In this document: piece after piece, positions 1-6,208 of the stretch
Layout: each line of letters begins with the position of its first letter
Numbering within the stretch: the stretch's first letter is position 1
Assembly (NCBI GenBank): GCA_947598395.1
Contig: CANQFG010000007.1
Location: 1 to 32,863, forward strand
Direction: 5' to 3'
From: an uncultured Bacilli bacterium
Lineage (GTDB): Bacteria; Bacillota_I; Bacilli_A; RF39; UBA660
Length of the DNA: 32,863 bases
Position numbers and translations under genes: made by a program
Notes under the pieces: model-generated
What the model saw: the letters and a program-made list of their open reading frames with translations, nothing else
The model's database searches: none
What the model was told of the DNA's origin: nothing

Positions 1-1005
1 GCATTAAAACAAGCCCATTCAATCGAAATAATATTTGACACAACTAATACCACTGAAGAATCAGGAGTATCATGTGCAACGCCGATGGAAAGTGGCAATA
101 TAGGTTCGTGTTCTAATGGGGAGTATATGACCCATCCAGCATTTATTTCATTTGATGTTGATGGTTTTTGGGTAGGCAAATTTGAAACTGGTTATAAAAA
201 TGCAACAAATGCATCACAAGCTCAAGTAAATAGCAATGATTCCACTAAAATAATCATAAAACCTGATGCCTTTTCCTGGCGATCAAACATAATAAAGAAT
301 ATGTTTGAAGCAGCATATAACTACGAACGAGACTTAGATTCGCATATGATGAAGAATACAGAATGGGGAGCAGTTGCCTATTTAAGCCATTCTAAATATG
401 GAATAAATTATGAGGTAAATATCAATAATAATAATGCATATAAAACGGGGTATAGTTCCATTCCGGATAATTATCAAGGAACGTATAAAGGAACATCAGG
501 GGATGGGGAAAAGTATAATACGGCTTGGAATATAGAAAATGGATATCGAGCAAGTACGACTGGTAATATTACAGGAATTTATGACATGAGCGGTGGAGCA
601 TCGGAATATATGGCAGCACATCGATCTGGGTCTTACGGAAGCGGAAGTGGATTTAGCAAAGTAACTTTAGAAGATAAATATGCTGCTGCTTATTATGATT
701 CTTATAGTTCTTCAAGTACTGTATCTACCAATCAGTATATGATACTTGGCGATGCCACGGGAGAAATGGGACCATTCAAATTTTTTAGAGATGATGATAA
801 TGTTGAGCGTTATCATGGTAGCTGGTATGGTGATAATTGTTACTTCGTTGAGTCATCGTATCCTTGGTTTCCTCGAGGAGGAAATAATGCAGGTGGTCTT
901 ATTTCTGGACAATTTAGCTTTGGTAGAGGCTCTGGTGGTGTTGACGCTGGTATTGGTTTTCGCCTCGTCCTTGCTGAAGAAAATAAACATCCAACAACTG
1001 AATAA
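1..1005 (+). CDS. Formylglycine-enzyme/C-type-lectin-fold surface protein, 5' end outside window
   Basis: The frame is open from base 1, so the gene starts upstream; the ATG at 85 in the ORF track is internal. The 334 visible codons carry landmarks of the sulfatase-modifying-factor (FGE/SUMF1) fold in order: an early FWVGKFETGY, a TEWGAVAYLS stretch equivalent to the family's 'LPTEAEWEyA', IYDMSGGASEY equivalent to 'vyDMaGNvwEW', and a final RGG...GIGFRLV. No cysteine pair typical of true formylglycine-generating enzymes is evident in the C-terminal part, so a catalytic role is doubtful and a binding or display role is more likely. Many Gram-positive proteins of this shape have a prepilin-like N-terminus, which cannot be checked here. 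It is followed by a short hairpin terminator. The fold is used by some diversity-generating-retroelement targets, but no template repeat or reverse transcriptase is in the window. Confidence 0.72.
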   Translation, partial: ALKQAHSIEIIFDTTNTTEESGVSCATPMESGNIGSCSNGEYMTHPAFISFDVDGFWVGKFETGYKNATNASQAQVNSNDSTKIIIKPDAFSWRSNIIKNMFEAAYNYERDLDSHMMKNTEWGAVAYLSHSKYGINYEVNINNNNAYKTGYSSIPDNYQGTYKGTSGDGEKYNTAWNIENGYRASTTGNITGIYDMSGGASEYMAAHRSGSYGSGSGFSKVTLEDKYAAAYYDSYSSSSTVSTNQYMILGDATGEMGPFKFFRDDDNVERYHGSWYGDNCYFVESSYPWFPRGGNNAGGLISGQFSFGRGSGGVDAGIGFRLVLAEENKHPTTE

Positions 1006-1012
1006 ATTCATT

Positions 1013-1041
1013 TTGCGCCTACCTTTCGGCGCTTTTATAAT
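1013..1041 (+). promoter_or_regulatory. Promoter of the glycine-rich protein gene, G9 tract at +1
   Basis: A perfect -10 TATAAT (1036-1041) lies 17 bp from a weak -35 TTGCGC (1013-1018). The expected start of transcription, about 7 bases after the -10, is the first base of the nine-G tract at 1048. Transcripts would therefore begin with a G run. The -35 and spacer overlap the hairpin that ends the upstream gene. Confidence 0.5.
1015..1037 (+). terminator. Short hairpin terminator after the FGE-fold gene
   Basis: GCGCC (1015-1019) pairs with GGCGC (1028-1032) around an 8-nt loop and is followed by TTTTATAA. The hairpin lies 10 bases past the stop codon. The T tract is short, and the same bases form the spacer of a predicted promoter. 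Confidence 0.5.
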
Positions 1042-1047
1042 GCAACT

Positions 1048-1056
1048 GGGGGGGGG
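1048..1056 (+). repeat. G9 homopolymer tract in 5' leader
   Basis: Nine consecutive G residues lie between two surface-protein genes, 37 bp before the ATG of the second. It has the same length as the two tracts that split the acyltransferase genes. Here it is not inside a recognised gene, so any effect of length change would act on transcription initiation, mRNA start or a tiny upstream ORF. With eight Gs that ORF would end in a TGA overlapping the downstream ATG. Confidence 0.9.
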
Positions 1057-1093
1057 TGCGATACATTGAAGATAGAGAAAAAATAGGAGCAAA

Positions 1094-2227
1094 ATGAACA
1101 TGAAGAAAGTAATATTAGCTTTTATATTAGGACTATCTTTAAGTACGATAAGTGTTGTAGCTTTGAGTTTATGTAATGCTAAAGATATTGAATATAAATC
1201 AAGTGATACCAATTGGGATGTTGAAACCGTCGAAGATGCTTTGAATGAACTATATAGTGAAGACAATTGTAAATTATCCAATGAATTTTATGAATACTTA
1301 AAACAACCTTTCTTTTTTGCATATATAGGTAGTTCTCAACGCTTTTCAGTTCCTGTATCTGGCAACTACAAAATCGAATTATGGGGTGCCAGTGGTGGTG
1401 GAAGTAAAAATTTATATAGCTATACTAGTGGCATAATTTATTTAAATTCGCGTTTTACTTTGTATATATATGTAGGAGGTAAAGGTGCGGATACAAATGG
1501 TAGTGGAATCGGTGGCTATAATGGTGGAGGCAATACTAATCATTATAGTGGATATTGCGGACCTTCCGGAGGTGGAGCAACAGACGTGCGATTAGTTGGA
1601 GGGGAATGGGATAATTTTGATTCTTTAAAATCGCGAATTATGGTCGCTGCTGGTGGCGGCGGAGGGAATGATAATGATGAAACTTATGATTATTATGGTA
1701 ATAGTGGTAATGCCGGTGGTTTATATGGATATGATGGCACATTAAAAACTTATGAATATTATGCCGATGTTGGAAAAGGTGGAACTCAAACTAGTGGTGG
1801 GGCACAGGCATCTCAATATCCTGGATCAACTTCGGTATCAACCGCTGGCGGTTTTGGAATAGGCGGAATTGGGGGATCGAATAGAAGAGATACCCAAAAC
1901 GGTGGTGGCTGCGGAGGAGGAGGAGGCTACTATGGTGGATCTGGTGGTTCAGGTATTGTTATGGGTATCATGCCTAGTGGAGGTGGCTCATCATTTATCT
2001 CCGGTCATGATGGATGTGATGCGATATTAGAAGCTTCCACGGCAAGTAGTATCAAACATTCGGGTCAATCAGAACATTATTCCCATCTCGTTTTTAAAGA
2101 TACGGTTATGATCGATGCCGCAGGGTATCAATGGACGAGTGAAAGAGGCGAGATGGTTGGGGCTAAAATCCCGGAAATTGAAACCAATGGCAATGGATTA
2201 GCCAAGATAACTTATTTGGGTAGCTGA
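1094..2227 (+). CDS. Secreted glycine-rich (ALK/LTK-type) surface protein
   Basis: The 377-aa protein starts with a positively charged, hydrophobic segment (MNMKKVILAFILGLSL...) that looks like a signal peptide or anchor. A spacer DTNWDVETVEDALNELY follows, then from about residue 75 a domain beginning FFFAYIGSSQRFSVPVSG and YKIELWGASGGG. The rest is rich in Gly, Ser, Asn and Tyr with repeated GGGGG and GGSGGS blocks and ends in a SGHDG...ITYLG segment. This matches the architecture of the glycine-rich domain of the ALK/LTK receptor family (Pfam Gly_rich type), which also occurs in bacterial surface proteins. Function and ligand are unknown. The ATG at 1094 is preceded by AGGAGC; an ATG two codons later is possible. 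A G9 tract lies in its leader. Confidence 0.7.
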   Translation: MNMKKVILAFILGLSLSTISVVALSLCNAKDIEYKSSDTNWDVETVEDALNELYSEDNCKLSNEFYEYLKQPFFFAYIGSSQRFSVPVSGNYKIELWGASGGGSKNLYSYTSGIIYLNSRFTLYIYVGGKGADTNGSGIGGYNGGGNTNHYSGYCGPSGGGATDVRLVGGEWDNFDSLKSRIMVAAGGGGGNDNDETYDYYGNSGNAGGLYGYDGTLKTYEYYADVGKGGTQTSGGAQASQYPGSTSVSTAGGFGIGGIGGSNRRDTQNGGGCGGGGGYYGGSGGSGIVMGIMPSGGGSSFISGHDGCDAILEASTASSIKHSGQSEHYSHLVFKDTVMIDAAGYQWTSERGEMVGAKIPEIETNGNGLAKITYLGS

Positions 2228-2229
2228 TT

Positions 2230-2258
2230 TTGACATAAGACTTTCGTTTTGCTATAAT
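2230..2258 (+). promoter_or_regulatory. Consensus sigma-A promoter of the transglutaminase-like gene
   Basis: TTGACA (2230-2235), 17 bp, then TATAAT (2253-2258), with TGC just before the -10 (extended -10). This is a full consensus match, starting 3 bases after the previous stop codon. It implies strong, constitutive expression of the next gene. Confidence 0.88.
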
Positions 2259-2281
2259 AGGCCCTACAAAAGGGTGAGATT

Positions 2282-3133
2282 ATGAAAAAAGCAAATATCT
2301 TTAAATTTGGGGCCTTACTTTTATCGATACTAATATCGGGTGGGGTCATTGCTCATGAAATAAAGGATGATATCTCCGATAAAGAAAATATCTCTTATCA
2401 AGATAATCATGAGGGATCAATTGATCCTAACTTTAACGTTCAAGCTTTGGAAAATGATTATGAAACGGTATGTAATTTATATACGACGATGTTTGAACAA
2501 AGCAATACTTATGAGAATCCCTTAGAGGTCTATGCAGCTTATTATGTTGCCTTAGTCAATGGCTATTTATCGCGGAGCAATAACTTTAAATTCGAACAAA
2601 GTGATGTTCCTTATGATGTTGCAGGAATTGGCGTCGTCATTGGGCAAGCTAATGATTATGATGTCGCCTATAATTTATGTAATATTTTACGTAAATGTGG
2701 TCATGAGGCCGGTGTCGTTGCAGGCACTTTCTATGATGCTGCTACTGATAATGAAATATCCGAAAATTACCATGTCGTCTATAGTCGCGATGATGACTTT
2801 TTCTACCTCTTTGATCCGACGACTAATACGATATTCTTGCGCAATATCTTTGGCAAATATCGTTCGATCTATAATGGCGATATTCACTTTATTCCCAACG
2901 AAACTCTAACGGAACATGAAGGATATGCCACTTCAATCGAAGCCTTAAAGCATAATCATGCCGATGCTTTCTCACACTTCTTAACCGTCAAAACGCGCTT
3001 TGATAAATATCGGGATGCTGCTTTAGAGGAAATTGATGCCTACTGCGAATACGAAGAAGCATTTATCAAACCTTATCAAGATCAAATCTATGATGGCCTC
3101 AGCGGTCATAGTAAAGTCTATACAAATAATTAA
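2282..3133 (+). CDS. Exported transglutaminase-like cysteine protein
   Basis: The 283-aa protein has an N-terminal hydrophobic signal or anchor (residues about 8-24, KFGALLLSILISGGVIA). No lipobox cysteine is visible. In the middle, NLCNILRKCGHEAGVVAG, NYHVVYS and YLFDPTTN place C133, H164 and D178 in the order and spacing of the papain-like transglutaminase triad ('C...G.....G', 'H', 'DpT'). Substrates of bacterial relatives are extracellular peptides, cross-links or cell-wall components; none can be named here. The C-terminal 80 residues are charged and helical. It has its own consensus promoter and a hairpin terminator, so it is probably monocistronic. RBS GGGTGAG precedes the ATG. Confidence 0.68.
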   Translation: MKKANIFKFGALLLSILISGGVIAHEIKDDISDKENISYQDNHEGSIDPNFNVQALENDYETVCNLYTTMFEQSNTYENPLEVYAAYYVALVNGYLSRSNNFKFEQSDVPYDVAGIGVVIGQANDYDVAYNLCNILRKCGHEAGVVAGTFYDAATDNEISENYHVVYSRDDDFFYLFDPTTNTIFLRNIFGKYRSIYNGDIHFIPNETLTEHEGYATSIEALKHNHADAFSHFLTVKTRFDKYRDAALEEIDAYCEYEEAFIKPYQDQIYDGLSGHSKVYTNN

Positions 3134-3155
3134 TAAGCCGATCAAGGCTTTTTTT
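3134..3155 (+). terminator. Rho-independent terminator
   Basis: AAGCC (3134-3138) pairs with GGCTT (3146-3150) around a short loop and is followed by TTTTT. It begins just after the TAA of the transglutaminase-like gene. Confidence 0.8.
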
Positions 3156-3182
3156 ACTTTACATAAAAATTGTCTAAATTTA

Positions 3183-3211
3183 TTAAAGTTATCTTTAAAT
3201 TATTATATAAT
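3183..3211 (+). promoter_or_regulatory. Promoter of the murG operon
   Basis: A perfect -10 TATAAT (3206-3211) lies 17 bp from a weak -35 TTAAAG (3183-3188). It sits 20 bp before the murG ATG and after a terminator. Confidence 0.6.
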
Positions 3212-3230
3212 TATAACAAGAGGTGAGGTT

Positions 3231-4313
3231 ATGCGCGTTATCATAACTGCTGGAGGAACCGGAGGACATATCTATCCCGCTTTGGCGATCGTCAATAAGA
3301 TTAAAGAGATGGAACCCAAGAGTGAAATTCTTTATATCGGCACTCATAATCGCATGGAAAAGGATATCGTCCCCAGCAAGGGAATCAAATATATTCCCTT
3401 AGAAATTTATGGTTTATCGACATCATTAAAGTTGATGGGACGAAATATTAAAAATGTGTTCTTAATTCAAGCTGCCGTCAAAAAGTGCCAAGCGATAATG
3501 GATGAATTCAAACCCGATATCGTCATTGGCGTCGGAGGCTATGTCACATATCCCGTCATCAAGGCCGCCCATCTTAAGGGCATCAAGACCTTTATTCACG
3601 AACAAAATAGCATTCCGGGCAAAGCCAATAAGGGCCTTTTAAAATATACGGATCTCGTCGGCATTAGCTTTGCCGATTCCAAGAAATACTTTGGCAATCA
3701 TCCGACGGTCTTGACCGGTAATCCTGTCAGTGAAAATGCTTTGAAGATCAAAAAGATTTCCAAGGAAAACTATGGTTTATCGAAGAATAAAAAAGCCGTC
3801 TTAATCTTCAATGGTTCGCTAGGTAGTAAGACGATGAATGATTTATTCTTATCATATTTAAAAGATATCAAAGATGAAGACTATGAAGTCTTATATATCA
3901 CGGGCAAGACTTTTTATGATACGTTTAAGAAAGAACGTTTTAGCCCCAATGTCCATATCGTCGATTATGTCGAAGATCTAAGTGGTTTGATGAAGGATAT
4001 GGATTGCATCGTCGCTCGGGCAGGAGCTAGTACCGTCGCCGAAATTACCGCTTTAAATATTCCAGCTATATTTATACCGAGTCCATATGTTGCCAATAAC
4101 CACCAATATTATAATGCCTTGAGTATCAAGGAAGCCAATGCTGGTCGCATGATCGAAGAGGATAAACTAACTAAAGAAGCTTTAAAGGAAAATATTCATG
4201 AATTACTTACCGATCAAGAATTGATCAAGACGATGAAAAAGAATCTCAAAGCTTTAAGTATTGATGATTCGGCCACGATAATTTATAATGAAATAAAGAA
4301 ATTAATCAATTAA
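3231..4313 (+). CDS. murG: UDP-GlcNAc:lipid I N-acetylglucosaminyltransferase MurG
   Basis: MurG adds GlcNAc from UDP-GlcNAc to lipid I on the inner membrane face, making lipid II for peptidoglycan. The 360-aa product starting at 3231 has the usual length. The track ORF starts earlier at 3033, but that extension reads through the preceding gene; the ATG at 3231 follows AGGTGAGG and begins directly at the conserved GGTGGH loop (MRVIITAGGTGGHIYPA). Further family motifs are IGVGGYVTYP, HEQNSIPGKAN, GNPVSENAL, FNGSLGSKTMN and the C-terminal nucleotide-sugar site RAGASTVAEI with NNHQYYNA. It heads an operon with divIB, queH and a prepilin-like gene; murG next to divIB is a remnant of the dcw division cluster. 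Confidence 0.97.
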   Translation: MRVIITAGGTGGHIYPALAIVNKIKEMEPKSEILYIGTHNRMEKDIVPSKGIKYIPLEIYGLSTSLKLMGRNIKNVFLIQAAVKKCQAIMDEFKPDIVIGVGGYVTYPVIKAAHLKGIKTFIHEQNSIPGKANKGLLKYTDLVGISFADSKKYFGNHPTVLTGNPVSENALKIKKISKENYGLSKNKKAVLIFNGSLGSKTMNDLFLSYLKDIKDEDYEVLYITGKTFYDTFKKERFSPNVHIVDYVEDLSGLMKDMDCIVARAGASTVAEITALNIPAIFIPSPYVANNHQYYNALSIKEANAGRMIEEDKLTKEALKENIHELLTDQELIKTMKKNLKALSIDDSATIIYNEIKKLIN

Positions 4314-4334
4314 AAGAGATTAGGAAGGGATTAT

Positions 4335-5063
4335 ATGCCAACGAAAAAAGTTAAACGTAAACATTTAAATATTGCTCGTACATTAGTCCTTTTACTATTT
4401 CTATATCTCATCATCTGTCTTTGTCTATATGTCTACAAAGAGCCCGTACAACATATTCATATTACGGGTTCCAATCTCGTAAGTGATGCCGAAGTTATCG
4501 AGATTGCGGGTTTAAAAAATTATCCCTCATTTGTCTCAGTTCGGCCCCATAAGATGGCCAAAAAAATTGCCACATTGCCTTTGATAAGAGAGGCCCAAGT
4601 TAGCTATGGCTGGGATTTTACGATCAATATAGAACTTACAGATAATACGCCCCTCTTTTTGGTTAAGAATACGAATCAAGTATGTCTAGCCGATGGTACG
4701 CTTTTAGATACGCCGAGTGAATTTTATGGCTTACCGACGCTTTTAAATCAGACGCCCGATAAAATTATGAAAAATTTTGCCGCCGCTTTCGATGAAGTCG
4801 ATGCCGGTATCCGCTACCTCGTCAGTGAAATTCAATATACGCCGAGTTATAGTTCGGATAATAAAGTTATCGATGAAAATCGCTTCTTGCTTACGATGTC
4901 GGATAATAATACGATATATATAACGACGAAGAAATTAAATCTTATGAATAAATATTTGGATATTATCGCTTCATCCAATATTTCGGGAACGCTTTATTTA
5001 GATGGCGATAATGAAGGACGGGTCTTTAAAGCCTATCCACAAGAGGATAACGATGGAGAATAA
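4335..5063 (+). CDS. divIB: Cell division protein DivIB/FtsQ
   Basis: The 242-aa bitopic division protein would be part of the DivIB-DivIC-FtsL complex that controls septal wall synthesis. A short basic cytoplasmic tail (MPTKKVKRKH) is followed by one membrane helix (about residues 16-35, TLVLLLFLYLIICLCLYVY). Outside lies a POTRA domain from about residue 40 (VQHIHITGSNLVSDAEVIEI) with the strand VSYGWDFTINIELTDNTPL, then a beta domain. The length suits the short Gram-positive DivIB type. It starts 21 bp after murG behind AGGAAGG and its 3' end overlaps queH by 11 bp, so the three are co-transcribed. Confidence 0.9.
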   Translation: MPTKKVKRKHLNIARTLVLLLFLYLIICLCLYVYKEPVQHIHITGSNLVSDAEVIEIAGLKNYPSFVSVRPHKMAKKIATLPLIREAQVSYGWDFTINIELTDNTPLFLVKNTNQVCLADGTLLDTPSEFYGLPTLLNQTPDKIMKNFAAAFDEVDAGIRYLVSEIQYTPSYSSDNKVIDENRFLLTMSDNNTIYITTKKLNLMNKYLDIIASSNISGTLYLDGDNEGRVFKAYPQEDNDGE

Positions 5064-5664
5064 TGTTAAAATTAATTATGATCATGTGATGCAAGATATC
5101 ATTAGTTCTTTGACGGACCGCAAGAGGATTTTATTGCATAGTTGCTGTGGACCTTGTTCGAGTGCCTGCATTGAACGCCTAAAGGATTACTTTGATATTA
5201 CGGTCATCTATTATAACCCCAATATCGAACCCCTAGCAGAGTATCAGCATCGCAAGGAAGAACAGCTTCGGCTCTTAAATTTATGGCATATTCCTCATCT
5301 CGAAGTGCCATATAATAATGAAAGGTTTAACCAAATTACTAAAAATTTGGAGAGAGAAGTCGAAGGGGGACGAAGATGTGCCGTATGTATCGGTGAACGC
5401 TTAAAATATACGGCCTTAAAGGCGCGCGAAAATAAGTTCGATTATTTTACGACGACGCTCAGCGTCTCGCCCCATAAGAATAGCGAACTCATAAACACCA
5501 TCGGCCTATCATTAGCAAAGCATTATAACGTCGCTTATTTGCCAGCTGATTTTAAAAAACATGATGGCTTTAAGAAGAGCATTGAATATTCAAAAAAATA
5601 TCATTTATATCGCCAAGATTATTGTGGCTGTCGATATAGTAAGAAGGGAACATATGAAGAATAG
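5053..5664 (+). CDS. queH: Epoxyqueuosine reductase QueH
   Basis: QueH (DUF208 family) reduces epoxyqueuosine to queuosine in the wobble position of GUN-decoding tRNAs; it is non-homologous to QueG. The 203-aa product has the family's cysteine motifs: LLHSCCGPCSSAC (C31, C32, C35, C39), RCAVCIGERL and a C-terminal DYCGCRYS, consistent with Fe-S and metal ligands, plus YYNPNIEP and TTTLSVSPHKN. I place the start at ATG 5053 (AGAGGA upstream) rather than the track's 5002, because the extension lies inside divIB and the shorter form matches the family's N-terminus. It overlaps divIB at its start and the prepilin-like gene at its end. No other queuosine genes are in the window. Confidence 0.93.
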   Translation: MENNVKINYDHVMQDIISSLTDRKRILLHSCCGPCSSACIERLKDYFDITVIYYNPNIEPLAEYQHRKEEQLRLLNLWHIPHLEVPYNNERFNQITKNLEREVEGGRRCAVCIGERLKYTALKARENKFDYFTTTLSVSPHKNSELINTIGLSLAKHYNVAYLPADFKKHDGFKKSIEYSKKYHLYRQDYCGCRYSKKGTYEE

Positions 5665-6148
5665 AGGATTTACATTAGTTGAAGTACTAGCAGTTATAAG
5701 TGTATTGGGAGTCGTAATGGTTTTAGCTTTGCCAACGTTGCTCAATATCTTTAATAAATCGAAGAGTAAATTGACGGAATTTGAAAGAAAGGAACTTATC
5801 GATTCGGCGCGAACTTATGTCGAAGAATTAGATATGGGAGCCGTCTCCTATATTGCCCCTAAGACCTTAACGGCCAATGGCAAGACCTATGAAGCCGGTG
5901 AGACCTTATCGACCTATGATTTGCGCGTCTATCTTATCGAAAATAAGTTGGAAATATCGGTCAAAGATCTCGTAAGTCAAAATTATTATGGCAGTGAGAC
6001 GGGCTGTAATTATGAGACGAATAAGGATAAATGTCGCATTCCCGAAACTTGTACGCTCGTCGTTTGGATCGATGGGGAAAAAGTGGAAAATGATCGATAC
6101 TATGTATCGTCAAGTTATAATGCCGATATTCAAAGAGGATGTGAATAG
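5654..6148 (+). CDS. Type IV prepilin-like protein with N-methylation motif
   Basis: The 164-aa product begins MKNRGFTLVEVLAVISVLGV: a short basic leader, the prepilin peptidase site after Gly5, the +5 glutamate and a hydrophobic N-terminal helix, all diagnostic of type IV pilin/pseudopilin-like substrates. The remainder is a small globular domain with two closely spaced cysteines (TGCNYETNKDKCRIPETC) and a final RGCE. The ATG at 5654 (AAGAAGGG upstream) is preferred over the track's 5561, which reads through queH. It overlaps queH by 11 bp and ends the murG operon at a terminator. No pilus assembly ATPase or prepilin peptidase is nearby, so it may be a stand-alone surface pilin or depend on machinery elsewhere. 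Confidence 0.88.
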   Translation: MKNRGFTLVEVLAVISVLGVVMVLALPTLLNIFNKSKSKLTEFERKELIDSARTYVEELDMGAVSYIAPKTLTANGKTYEAGETLSTYDLRVYLIENKLEISVKDLVSQNYYGSETGCNYETNKDKCRIPETCTLVVWIDGEKVENDRYYVSSSYNADIQRGCE

Positions 6149-6172
6149 ACGATTTTAAATCGTTTATTTTTT
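6149..6172 (+). terminator. Terminator of the murG-prepilin operon
   Basis: ACGATT (6149-6154) pairs with AATCGT (6158-6163) across a 3-nt loop, followed by TTATTTTTT. It starts immediately after the stop codon. The stem is AT-rich, so efficiency is uncertain. Confidence 0.6.
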
Positions 6173-6185
6173 GTATGTAATGTAT

Positions 6186-6191
6186 TATAAT
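6186..6191 (+). promoter_or_regulatory. -10 element before the LTA-synthase-like gene
   Basis: A TATAAT lies 18 bp before the ATG at 6209 with no convincing -35 (only TTTATT at 17 bp, which overlaps the preceding terminator). Confidence 0.45.
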
Positions 6192-6208
6192 GTTTATGAG
6201 GTCATATT

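Noticed and set aside
746-1069. 107-aa ORF overlapping the FGE-fold gene
   Set aside because: It lies in another frame of a gene with clear family motifs, has no ribosome site and ends in the G9 tract region; treated as a shadow.
853-1281. 142-aa minus-strand ORF
   Set aside because: It spans two plus-strand genes, a promoter and the G tract, with no ribosome site or recognisable domain.
3033-3230. N-terminal extension of murG in the ORF track
   Set aside because: It overlaps the end of the transglutaminase-like gene and a terminator; the ATG at 3231 has a ribosome site and starts at the conserved MurG N-terminus.
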